Under the pieces are notes generated by a model. It worked only from the letters and a program-made list of their open reading frames with translations, had not been told where the DNA came from and did not search any database. Of a DNA stretch of 64,000 bases, positions 27,499 to 35,188 are shown piece by piece. A program made the translations under genes and the position numbers. Each line of letters begins with the position of its first letter. Position 1 is the stretch's first letter. Location of the stretch: positions 62,001 through 126,000 of the forward strand of contig WVZY01000011.1 of NCBI GenBank assembly GCA_011772205.1. The letters are read 5' to 3'. The stretch is from Candidatus Latescibacterota bacterium (GTDB lineage: Bacteria; Krumholzibacteriota; Krumholzibacteriia; WVZY01).

Positions 27499-27562
27499 AC
27501 CGGAGCCGACGGCAACGGCCAACGGCGATCGAAATAAGCAAGAGCCGTCGCAGACAGCAAAG
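27483..27562 (+). repeat. Duplicated 3' end of the PorV-TPR gene
   Basis: GGC-A/G-ATCGAAATAA, which contains the stop codon of the upstream gene, is present at 27485 and again near 27523. In both copies it is followed by related GAGCCG-rich sequence (period about 38). This fills part of the 130-base gap before the next gene. Confidence 0.6.
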
Positions 27563-27628
27563 ACAGCGACAGCCAAACTCAGCTGGAGTGACGATCAAAA
27601 TAGACTCGAGCGGCAAAGAGATTGAATC

Positions 27629-30600
27629 ATGGCCGAGGTAGCTAGGATACCAGAACAGCCCGTAAAGATCCTCGAATTGAGCGTACCCGCAGACGATAGC
27701 CAACTCAGCCGCGTCCGGGACTTCGTGGTCGACGCATGCCAGTCGGCCGGTCTTTCCCTGAGGGAGACCAACAACACAAAACTCGCCGTCGACGAAGCCT
27801 GCACGAACATCATCAAGCACGCCTACGTTAAACAATCGGGAGACATCAAAATCAGGGCGGAGATCTTCCCCGACGAGGTTCAGATCACGCTCCATGATAC
27901 CGGAGAGCACTTCGACTTCGCCAGTATCGAAGATCCGGACCTGGACGAGTACGTCGAATCGGGGAAGAAAGGCGGCCTCGGTGTTTATCTGATCAATCGG
28001 CTAATGGACACGGTCGAGTATCACGCAATCCCCGGCGGTAACGAGCTCGTTCTCACCAAGAAAGGTCAGGCGGCAGCGGCCAAAGCCCTCCCGGGCGTAG
28101 TCTCCTGGAGAAATTCGCTACGGTTCAAATTCACACTCAGGGCGGCTCTGGGACTGTTTATTCTCGTCACTGCGATCTGGGCGTTCATCTTTGTCCGCCA
28201 GACGGGCAGTATCAACGACCAGAGGAACATGCAATGGGTCGAGAAAAAAAGGATCGCGGCAAACCTCGCGAGCAGGAGTAAAGATCTTCTTCTCCAACCG
28301 GAAGCGTTTTCCGTCGAGCAGACGAACCTGGGAGTTTATCTCGCGAAGCTCCTATCCAGCGACAACAGCCTCGCGTACGTTCGAGTCCTCGATCCCACAG
28401 GAAAAATTCTTTCTTCGGGAAACGTCGATGAGATCTTTTCCCAGTATCAGGAACCCGAGAGTGTTTCTCTACTCACCGAAGAAAGCGGAGTCGCATGGAC
28501 GCAAATGCGTGTCGGCGGGCAGGCTGTCCGCAATATCTTTTTTCCGGTCGTTGTGCGGAGTGCCGAATCGGAAAAGACTATCACGCTCGGCGGCGTCCAC
28601 GTGGGTGTTTACGAGAACGCCGTTGAGGGCGCGATCAATGATCCGAGGTTCTCCACCGCATTGCTGATCATCGGCATTCTGCTCGTCGGCGTTTTGCTGA
28701 TCATGGGACTCGTTTCCGTATTCGTGCGACCGATCCAGGTGCTCACAGACGGTGTCCGGGCAATCGGAGAGGGGGCTCTGGACGGCGAGATCGCCGTGCA
28801 CGGCCCTGCTGAGATCGGAGCGATAGCCGCCGTTTTCAACGAGATCACGCAAAAATTCAAGAAGGCGCAGGAAAGCGTCCTCGAGCAGGAAAAACTCCAG
28901 AAGGAAATGGAGGTTGCCAAGCAGATCCAGCACTCGCTGCTGCCGAAGCGATTGCCGGACGTCAGCGGGTACGACATTGCCCCTTACTACCAGGCGGCGG
29001 CGGAAGTCGGCGGGGATTACTACGATTTCGTTCAGGTGGACGACGACACGGTGGGAATCGTTGTGGCCGATGTTTCCGGTAAAGGCGTGCCGGGCTCTCT
29101 GGTCATGACAATGATCCGGACGGCGCTCAGAATGGAGGCAAGGGGCAACAAGAACGCTTCCGATGTGATGGCGAAGATGAACGACTTCGTAACGGATGAT
29201 ATGCGGAAAGGCATGTTCGTCACGATGTTCTACGTGATTCTCGACTCCAAGAACCGGATCGTGAGCTATGCCAGCGCGGGTCACAATCCTATGGTTCTGT
29301 ACCGGCGCGAGGCGAACGAAACGTATTTCCTCAATCCGAAAGGTTTCCCGGTTGGCATCAGTCTCCCCGACGAGTCGCTGTTCAGAAGATCGATCTCGCT
29401 CGAGAAAATTAAGCTCAAAAAGGATGATATGCTCCTCATATATACGGATGGTGTAACGGAAGCGATGGATCCGCAGAGGGAGCAATACGGTGAGGACCGG
29501 ATGCTCCGGCTGATCAAACGGTACGGTCATCTCCACCCGAAGGAGTTCATCTCGAAATTGGAGGCCGACATCAGGACTTTCACCGGCGGCCAACCACAAA
29601 ACGACGATATCACCGTTGTCGCAATAAAAGAAAAGCTCACCGCCGACGAGGTGCTCTCCGGTCTGCGTAAGAAGCTCATCGATCTTGTCGAGGTCGGGGG
29701 GCTGAGCGTCAAAGAAGCCTGCGCGCGCATGAGAGTGTCCCCCGCCACTTACTACCGCTACAAGAAACGGCTGGAGATGCTGGGTGAAAGAGGGCTCAAG
29801 GACAAGATCCTGCGGCAGGACGTGGAACTCAGGCGGGTAAGCCTCGAAGATCGCCAAGAGATCATTGCAATCATCCAGAGACATCCCGAGTACGGTGCGA
29901 AGCGGATTACCGCCGAATTCAACACCGGCAAGGATCCGAACAAGAAGCTGACGGTGAGAATGGTTTACGACGAACTCAAACGCCTTGGCCTCAATACGAA
30001 ACAACTGCGGCTCGATTACCTGAGACGTCATCGTCTCCTTGATGAGGAGGAGCTGCGGGAGAAAGAGAAGGAAATGGTGGAAGAGCTCCTTCGGGAAGTC
30101 ACGGCTGCAGGTACAGAAGCGGAGCTCGCCAGGGAAAAGGCCGTTGCGGGCGCCGATGCGGATCAGGTCGTGGAATTCGAAGCAGTGGGTGATCTGGCGG
30201 TTTCATTCAGAAAAGCGGATGGGGACGTCACGGTGCTCCAAATCGAAGGCCACTTGGATTCCGTCTCGTCCTCCTCTCTGGAAAAGAAGCTCAAAGAAAT
30301 GATCTCCGGTGGCAATTTCAAAATCGCCGTAGATCTTTCCAGAGTCTCTTATGTTTCGAGCGGTGGTTGGGGGATCTTCGCTGGAGAAGTAAGAAGATTG
30401 AGAGAATCAGGAGGAGACGTCGTTCTTGTTGGAATGTCGAGTGAAGTATTCGACGTGTATGATCTCCTCGGCTTTTCCGATCTGCTTCATGCTTTTCCGG
30501 ATATGAACGGAGCCATCCAGTTCTTCAGGTTGCCCCCTGAGGAGCGTATCAAAGCGGCAAAGGAGCTCGCTGCGGACCAAGTAACCGAAACGCCCGTACT

Positions 30601-32035
30601 CGGCCCCGCAGACGGCGAGGTCGTCGAAGTTATTCCCGGGGAGAGCTATGTCCCCGAGTGGGAGAGCTTGGAGATAGAAGCCACGACCGTCGGGGACGCC
30701 GGAGATATCGCTGTTCTATCCTTGAGGGGGATCATCGATACGGTCAGCGCCGAAAATCTCCGAAGAGCCCTGGACCGTGTGATCGCAAGCGGGCGCAACA
30801 AGATCGTTATCGACTTGTCTCTCATCGAGTACGTGTCGAGCGGCGGGTGGGGCGCATTTACCGAGCGATTGCGGGAAGTGCGGCGCGCGGGCGGCGACAT
30901 CAAGCTCTTCGGAATGGACGCGGATGTTTATTATGTGTTCACCATGCTCGGTTTCAACATCGTGCTGTCGTCTTTCGACATCCTTGCCGATGCCATCGAG
31001 GATTTCAAGCGCGAGCCTGGAAGACAAACGGTAGTGCCGGGTTCCCGGCTGCCTGCTGAAGCTCCTCATGGAGGAGAAGACATGGGATCGGCGGAGGAAG
31101 ATGACAGGATTGCGAGATCCGAAATGGACCTCGAGTTCGATCGGCGTGCTCCTGCGGGCTACGATGTTACAGATGCACGGGCTCGGGAGAAGCTCGTTTC
31201 ATGGGAGGCCCCGGTCGAAGGTGTTCTGATCTCGCGTCTCCATGGTTCTATCGAAGCATCCGCGGTGGCGATTCTGGACGGTGAAATCGAGTCACATCTG
31301 GTGGACCAGCCGAACGTCGTCCTGTTCGATCTCGAAGACGTCCATTATGCATCCAGTGCCGGATGGGGACTTTTCGCAAAATGTCTCGACCTGTGCGCCG
31401 CGTGGGGAGGCATTGTGGCACTCTGTTCACTCAATGAGGATCTCTACGAGATTTACCAGTATCTCGAATTACAGCCGCTTATTCCTGCTTACTCATCGAG
31501 GAATGAGGCGCTGCATCAGATAGAAGCCTTGAAGCAAAAGCGCGCCGAAGCCAGCAGACCTGTGGAGCATCCGCCCAGAGATGAGCCGTCCATCGCGTAC
31601 GGGGAACCAGCGGTCGCGGATCGTGAGCAGCCCGTCGAAGGGGAAGTGTCGTCAGTAGACGACGTGCTCGGTCGTGAGCAACAACCGAAGGACGGTGTTT
31701 CGAAGAGCGACCTTCAGGAGACAGCGGGTGAGGTGCCATCCAGTGACGCGGGCAAGGGCGCCTGGCCGGAGATGGCGCCTCGCAAGGATATTCCGCCGGA
31801 GCCGGAGGAGCCCGTGTCGCCTGCTTCGCCCCCTCGGCCTCGCGAAGATGCACCGGATCAGCGGGAGGACGTCGTTTTTGAAGAAGAGCCCCATGCAGTG
31901 GATGTTCAATCATCCGCCACGACCGACAAGCACGTTGCGGAAGACGATAGACTTCGCGATATGGGATGGGAAAAGTACGGTGAGGAGCTAAAACGCAGCC
32001 TGAGACGCAAAAAGAATAAAAAGGAAAATTCGTGA
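27629..32035 (+). CDS. Partner-switching mega-protein: HATPase kinase, membrane HAMP sensor, PP2C phosphatase, HTH and three STAS domains
   Basis: 1,468 residues. Residues 10-146: RsbW/SpoIIAB-type GHKL ATPase (D-E-A-C-T-N-I-I-K-H-A 55-65; G-G-L-G-V-Y-L-I 115-122). Residues 166-190 and 344-366: membrane segments around an extracytoplasmic domain of about 150 residues; HAMP to about 420. Residues 425-669: SpoIIE/RsbU PP2C phosphatase (G-G-D-Y-Y-D-F 461, D-V-S-G-K-G-V-P-G 481, Y-T-D-G-V-T-E-A 605, N-D-D-I-T-V-V 658). Residues 670-800: two helix-turn-helix domains like those at the N-terminus of IS3/IS481 transposases. STAS domains at 856-970, 1015-1128 and 1190-1303 carry V-S-S-G-G-W-G, V-S-S-G-G-W-G and A-S-S-A-G-W-G, keeping the serine pair where RsbV-type antagonists are phosphorylated. 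The last 165 residues are charged and probably disordered. The opposing enzymes and their usual substrate lie in one chain. Confidence 0.93.
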   Translation: MAEVARIPEQPVKILELSVPADDSQLSRVRDFVVDACQSAGLSLRETNNTKLAVDEACTNIIKHAYVKQSGDIKIRAEIFPDEVQITLHDTGEHFDFASIEDPDLDEYVESGKKGGLGVYLINRLMDTVEYHAIPGGNELVLTKKGQAAAAKALPGVVSWRNSLRFKFTLRAALGLFILVTAIWAFIFVRQTGSINDQRNMQWVEKKRIAANLASRSKDLLLQPEAFSVEQTNLGVYLAKLLSSDNSLAYVRVLDPTGKILSSGNVDEIFSQYQEPESVSLLTEESGVAWTQMRVGGQAVRNIFFPVVVRSAESEKTITLGGVHVGVYENAVEGAINDPRFSTALLIIGILLVGVLLIMGLVSVFVRPIQVLTDGVRAIGEGALDGEIAVHGPAEIGAIAAVFNEITQKFKKAQESVLEQEKLQKEMEVAKQIQHSLLPKRLPDVSGYDIAPYYQAAAEVGGDYYDFVQVDDDTVGIVVADVSGKGVPGSLVMTMIRTALRMEARGNKNASDVMAKMNDFVTDDMRKGMFVTMFYVILDSKNRIVSYASAGHNPMVLYRREANETYFLNPKGFPVGISLPDESLFRRSISLEKIKLKKDDMLLIYTDGVTEAMDPQREQYGEDRMLRLIKRYGHLHPKEFISKLEADIRTFTGGQPQNDDITVVAIKEKLTADEVLSGLRKKLIDLVEVGGLSVKEACARMRVSPATYYRYKKRLEMLGERGLKDKILRQDVELRRVSLEDRQEIIAIIQRHPEYGAKRITAEFNTGKDPNKKLTVRMVYDELKRLGLNTKQLRLDYLRRHRLLDEEELREKEKEMVEELLREVTAAGTEAELAREKAVAGADADQVVEFEAVGDLAVSFRKADGDVTVLQIEGHLDSVSSSSLEKKLKEMISGGNFKIAVDLSRVSYVSSGGWGIFAGEVRRLRESGGDVVLVGMSSEVFDVYDLLGFSDLLHAFPDMNGAIQFFRLPPEERIKAAKELAADQVTETPVLGPADGEVVEVIPGESYVPEWESLEIEATTVGDAGDIAVLSLRGIIDTVSAENLRRALDRVIASGRNKIVIDLSLIEYVSSGGWGAFTERLREVRRAGGDIKLFGMDADVYYVFTMLGFNIVLSSFDILADAIEDFKREPGRQTVVPGSRLPAEAPHGGEDMGSAEEDDRIARSEMDLEFDRRAPAGYDVTDARAREKLVSWEAPVEGVLISRLHGSIEASAVAILDGEIESHLVDQPNVVLFDLEDVHYASSAGWGLFAKCLDLCAAWGGIVALCSLNEDLYEIYQYLELQPLIPAYSSRNEALHQIEALKQKRAEASRPVEHPPRDEPSIAYGEPAVADREQPVEGEVSSVDDVLGREQQPKDGVSKSDLQETAGEVPSSDAGKGAWPEMAPRKDIPPEPEEPVSPASPPRPREDAPDQREDVVFEEEPHAVDVQSSATTDKHVAEDDRLRDMGWEKYGEELKRSLRRKKNKKENS

Positions 32036-32769
32036 GAAAGATTGCGATCATTACATCCAAGGGGGGAACGGGGAAAACGACCACGGCAATCAATCTCGGG
32101 CACGGGCTCGCGCTGTGTGGCAAGCGGGTACTGATCATCGATTGCGATGCCCAGCGAAACATTGGCATTGCTTTTGATGTAAAAGCCGAGAAGACGCTTT
32201 GCGACCTCCTGCAGTACGGCGATGTGGATGTGGTCGAAGTCCGGAAGAACCTGTACATGATCGATTCGGGCGGACGGGATCTTGCCGAGCTTGAAATGAT
32301 ACTCGCAGGTCAGTCAAAGAGGGAACGGCGCCTGGAACGGGCGCTAGAAAATCTCAGCGGGTGCGACGTGGTACTGTGTGACTGTTCTCCGACGATTAAC
32401 TTGATCAATATAAATGCGATTACCTATGCGGAGGAAGTGATCATCCCTATTAGCATGGATTATCTTGCCCAGGCTGGAGCGCGCCAGACCATACAGATCA
32501 TCGATGAAGTCAATTCGTACACGAACTCCGGCACGCAGGTGATGGGTATTCTCGGCACGTTTTATGATGGGAGAACCCGGCTATCGAAAGAGGTGCTGGA
32601 GACGCTGCGAAAACATTTTCCGGATACGCTCCTCGATACCGTCATTCGTATCAACACCTCGCTTCGGGAAGCACCGAGCTTCAACCGGACGATATTCGAG
32701 CACTCACCCATGTCACGGGGGGCGTTTGATTATTACCAATTGACAGAGGAGTTTCTGAGACGTGGATAA
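32032..32769 (+). CDS. ParA/Soj-family ATPase
   Basis: 245 residues, GTG start overlapping the upstream TGA by four bases, so translation is coupled to the mega-protein. The deviant Walker A motif K-G-G-T-G-K-T-T-T lies at residues 10-18, followed by I-I-D-C-D-A-Q and V-V-L-C-D-C-S-P-T (the switch and Walker B region). ParA proteins form ATP-dependent dimers that bind DNA non-specifically and position chromosomes, plasmids or protein clusters. The small downstream protein may be its activator. No ParB with a CTP-binding domain and no parS cluster is visible, so positioning of a protein complex is as likely as DNA segregation. Confidence 0.92.
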   Translation: MRKIAIITSKGGTGKTTTAINLGHGLALCGKRVLIIDCDAQRNIGIAFDVKAEKTLCDLLQYGDVDVVEVRKNLYMIDSGGRDLAELEMILAGQSKRERRLERALENLSGCDVVLCDCSPTINLININAITYAEEVIIPISMDYLAQAGARQTIQIIDEVNSYTNSGTQVMGILGTFYDGRTRLSKEVLETLRKHFPDTLLDTVIRINTSLREAPSFNRTIFEHSPMSRGAFDYYQLTEEFLRRG

Positions 32770-33034
32770 GTCTAAGAGATCACTCGGACGGGATGCATTC
32801 GAGGATTCGAACGAAGCAGGCGGTTCGAAATCCCTGAAAAAGCTCATTAGAGGCTCAGGGCCCAAGAACCAGCCGGAGGCGAGAGAGGTCGAGGTGAGAG
32901 TCAAGCTTACCCCTTCTAATATAAAGCACCTGGACAATCTTATCGCAGAACTCAAGAAGCAGGGTAAAGGATCGTTTACGAGAAGCGAACTCATTCGGGT
33001 TGCAATAACCCTTCTGGGATCCTCAGACTTTTGA
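32762..33034 (+). CDS. Small ribbon-helix-helix-like protein, probable ParA partner
   Basis: 90 residues, GTG start overlapping parA by eight bases. The first 40 residues are basic and probably flexible (S-K-R-S-L-G-R, S-K-S-L-K-K-L-I-R); such basic tails often stimulate ParA ATPase activity. Residues about 43-88 (V-R-V-K-L-T-P, I-K-H-L-D-N-L-I-A-E-L, F-T-R-S-E-L-I-R-V-A-I) match a strand-helix-helix layout of the CopG/MetJ type. I infer a DNA-binding ParB-like adaptor; the alternative is a linker between ParA and the TPR or STAS proteins. Confidence 0.75.
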   Translation: MDKSKRSLGRDAFEDSNEAGGSKSLKKLIRGSGPKNQPEAREVEVRVKLTPSNIKHLDNLIAELKKQGKGSFTRSELIRVAITLLGSSDF

Positions 33035-33059
33035 CCCAGCGGGGAAATTGTTGTAAAAT
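33031..33059 (+). promoter_or_regulatory. Predicted sigma-70 promoter for the TPR gene
   Basis: TTGACC (33031-33036), 17-base spacer, TAAAAT (33054-33059). It overlaps the stop codon of the upstream gene. A start site near 33066 would coincide with ATG 33067 of a 19-codon reading frame that ends at 33126, across the start of the TPR gene. Confidence 0.6.
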
Positions 33060-33106
33060 AGAAGCCATGAAGATAGGTACCGAGGCCGACGGCAAATGCC
33101 AGGGTG

Positions 33107-34231
33107 ATGAACGTGCAAAGCTATGAGCTCAGCAGTGAGATTCTGGCGAAGGGACATAAGTATTATGTCCAGACGACTCTTATCTCTTCCCAGAACCGGG
33201 TTGTAACCTCGCTCTTTCACGAAGGCAATCTCCTGTCAAAGCAGGTGGAGAGTTACGATCCTTTGAGCTCTTCCGAAGCGGTGCTGTCCTTGGCGCGCCG
33301 GTGTCATGAAGAACGGAAAAGCCGGATCAGCTCTCTCCTCGAGGTCAGCACGAAGCTCAGCAAAATGGAGGACGCGCGCGCCCATCTGAAGCTTGGAGAG
33401 GCGCTCTATCACCAATATCTCCTCAAAGAGGCAATGGCCGAAGTGGTTCGAGCGATCAAGCTCGGTGTGAAGGACTCGACCGCCTTTTCGATCCTTGGAA
33501 ATTGTCTGCTCGATCTGGGTGATCACGATCGGGCGCTCCGTGCGTTCCAGCACGGGCTCGAGATCAGTCCCAAATACCCCGATCTCCACAACGACCTGGG
33601 TCGTACGTACCTAGGCCTCAAGCGTTGCAGGAATGCGGTAAACGAGTTCGAGAAAGCGATCGATCTCAACAAGTATTACGTCGAAGCGTACATGAACCTG
33701 GCCATGGCTCTGTGTTTGAATGTGATCGAAAAGGATGATTTCGAGCTGTCAAAGGAACTGCCGAGTAGGCTGGTGAAAATCCTCCAAATGGTTGTGCAGC
33801 TCAAGCCCTCTTTGGATGTCGCTGAGTTCAACGAAGCGTTGGCTGCAGCCAAGGACGGGCAGTACGACAAAGTCTGGGAGATACTCTCAAAGATCCAGGA
33901 GGAGAGTTCGAAGTTCATAACGGACAACCTCTCTCTCGACCTCTACCTGATTTTGAAGTTCGACTCGGAGAATCTCACCGAAGAGGACATCGACCGGTAT
34001 ATCGACAAGACTCAGCGGGCGCTGGAAGCGAACCCCAATTTTGCAGACCTGCGGAATGATCTTGGCGTTTTGTACACTGCAAAATGCAAGCTCTTTATCG
34101 ATAAGGCGAATTTATCCTTCAAGGAGGCTCTCAAAATAAATAAAGACTTCAAAAAAGCCGAGAAAAACCTGAAACTATCCGAGAACGACAGGCAGGGAAT
34201 CCACCTTCTTCTGAGGGCACTTCTGGACTAA
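33107..34231 (+). CDS. TPR protein with distinct N-terminal domain
   Basis: 374 residues from ATG 33107. GTG 33104 and GTG 33113 are alternatives; the latter has AGGGTGAT four bases upstream. No signal peptide. Residues 1-50 form a small beta-rich domain (G-H-K-Y-Y-V-Q-T-T-L-I, V-V-T-S-L-F-H-E-G-N-L-L) that I do not recognise. Residues about 80-220 contain TPR units (A-H-L-K-L-G-E-A-L-Y-H-Q-Y-L, A-F-S-I-L-G-N-C-L-L-D-L-G, L-H-N-D-L-G-R-T-Y-L-G-L). One more TPR-like pair lies near the C-terminus. It probably acts as a scaffold between the ParA pair and the STAS proteins. Confidence 0.8.
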   Translation: MNVQSYELSSEILAKGHKYYVQTTLISSQNRVVTSLFHEGNLLSKQVESYDPLSSSEAVLSLARRCHEERKSRISSLLEVSTKLSKMEDARAHLKLGEALYHQYLLKEAMAEVVRAIKLGVKDSTAFSILGNCLLDLGDHDRALRAFQHGLEISPKYPDLHNDLGRTYLGLKRCRNAVNEFEKAIDLNKYYVEAYMNLAMALCLNVIEKDDFELSKELPSRLVKILQMVVQLKPSLDVAEFNEALAAAKDGQYDKVWEILSKIQEESSKFITDNLSLDLYLILKFDSENLTEEDIDRYIDKTQRALEANPNFADLRNDLGVLYTAKCKLFIDKANLSFKEALKINKDFKKAEKNLKLSENDRQGIHLLLRALLD

Positions 34232-34266
34232 CTTTTGCATCTATTCCGGTTAGCTCCAGGACTATT

Positions 34267-34656
34267 ATGGAAAAGCTGATAATTTCAGAAGAAAAGCTTA
34301 ATGGCAAAGTGCCGGTGGCCCTCATCACCCTCAAGGGTTCGATCGAGACCACGAATGCTGCGACGCTCGAGGAAGCCATCGAGCGCGTTATCAACGACAG
34401 GTGCTACCAGATCGTCGTTGATCTCGGCGGGGTGAACTATATCAGCTCAGCAGGTTGGGGGATCTTCATTAGCGAGATCAAACGCGTTCGGCGAAACGGT
34501 GGGGATATCAAACTGGCGAAGATGAACCCCGCAGTGAGGGAAGTCTTTGAGATTCTCGAGTTCCACAACATCCTCAAACCTTACTCTTCAAAGGAAGATG
34601 CGCTTCGTGATTTCATGAGCGGTGTGGAGAAAGGTCCTGAAACGAAGAGGAAATAG
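34267..34656 (+). CDS. Stand-alone STAS protein (RsbV/SpoIIAA-like anti-sigma antagonist)
   Basis: 129 residues, one STAS domain. The loop N-Y-I-S-S-A-G-W-G keeps two serines (60 and 61) at the position phosphorylated in SpoIIAA/RsbV, and I-V-V-D-L-G-G-V is the typical preceding strand. In partner switching the unphosphorylated form binds an RsbW-type kinase. The loop and the following helix (I-F-I-S-E-I-K-R-V-R-R-N-G-G-D-I-K-L) closely resemble STAS domains 1 and 2 of the mega-protein, so that protein is its likely kinase and phosphatase. AGGA lies five bases before the ATG. Confidence 0.9.
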   Translation: MEKLIISEEKLNGKVPVALITLKGSIETTNAATLEEAIERVINDRCYQIVVDLGGVNYISSAGWGIFISEIKRVRRNGGDIKLAKMNPAVREVFEILEFHNILKPYSSKEDALRDFMSGVEKGPETKRK

Positions 34657-34693
34657 GTTACCAAGGACTTCCGAACGGTGAAAGAGGGATCGG

Positions 34694-35071
34694 ATGACAG
34701 TCGACGGCATCGTAGTTAGCGTCATATCCGGTAAGGATCACGGAGAAGTCTCGATTCTGCAGGTCAGCGGCTATCTGGATACCACAACCGCCGGCGAGCT
34801 GGAGAATGCGCTGTACAACTTGCTGAAAAGAGACCAGTATAAGATCGTCGTCGACCTGTCCGGCGTTACCTATATTAGTTCGGCGGGTTGGGGGATATTT
34901 ATCGGCGAAATCAAGGAGATCCGGAGCAACGGTGGGGACCTGAAACTCGCAGGAATGATAGGGGACGTCCATGAAGTGTTCCAGCTTCTCGAGTTCCACT
35001 CGATCCTCGAAAGCTATCCGGACACCAAGTCGGCTGTAACAGCATTCAAGCAGGTCTCTATGCCGGATTAA
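34694..35071 (+). CDS. Second stand-alone STAS protein
   Basis: 125 residues, paralogue of the gene 37 bases upstream. Serines 62 and 63 sit in T-Y-I-S-S-A-G-W-G-I-F-I-G-E-I-K. The C-terminal helices (H-E-V-F-Q-L-L-E-F-H-S-I-L) match the neighbour (R-E-V-F-E-I-L-E-F-H-N-I-L). GAGGGA lies before the ATG. The two copies may be alternative outputs of the same kinase and phosphatase. Confidence 0.9.
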   Translation: MTVDGIVVSVISGKDHGEVSILQVSGYLDTTTAGELENALYNLLKRDQYKIVVDLSGVTYISSAGWGIFIGEIKEIRSNGGDLKLAGMIGDVHEVFQLLEFHSILESYPDTKSAVTAFKQVSMPD

Positions 35072-35188
35072 CCAGGCACTTCAATTCGAGAAACCGCTTA
35101 ATCTTTTCGATCCTCCCCTTTATATTTACAACGAACGGGAACCGTCGGCATTAACGCGCATTCTGTCGCGCGGTGTCACCTTTTCTCG

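Noticed and set aside
26203-27576. 457-codon minus-strand open frame opposite the PorV-TPR gene
   Set aside because: The plus strand has a signal peptide, PorV motif and TPR units; the minus frame has none and is leucine/arginine-rich as expected from a mirrored frame.
28469-30031. 520-codon minus-strand frame within the partner-switching gene
   Set aside because: It is antisense to the conserved HAMP, PP2C and HTH segments, and has no domain of its own.
27629-32035. Ordinary hybrid histidine kinase
   Set aside because: The ATPase domain is of the RsbW/SpoIIAB type with no H-box and there is no receiver domain; PP2C and STAS domains define partner switching instead.
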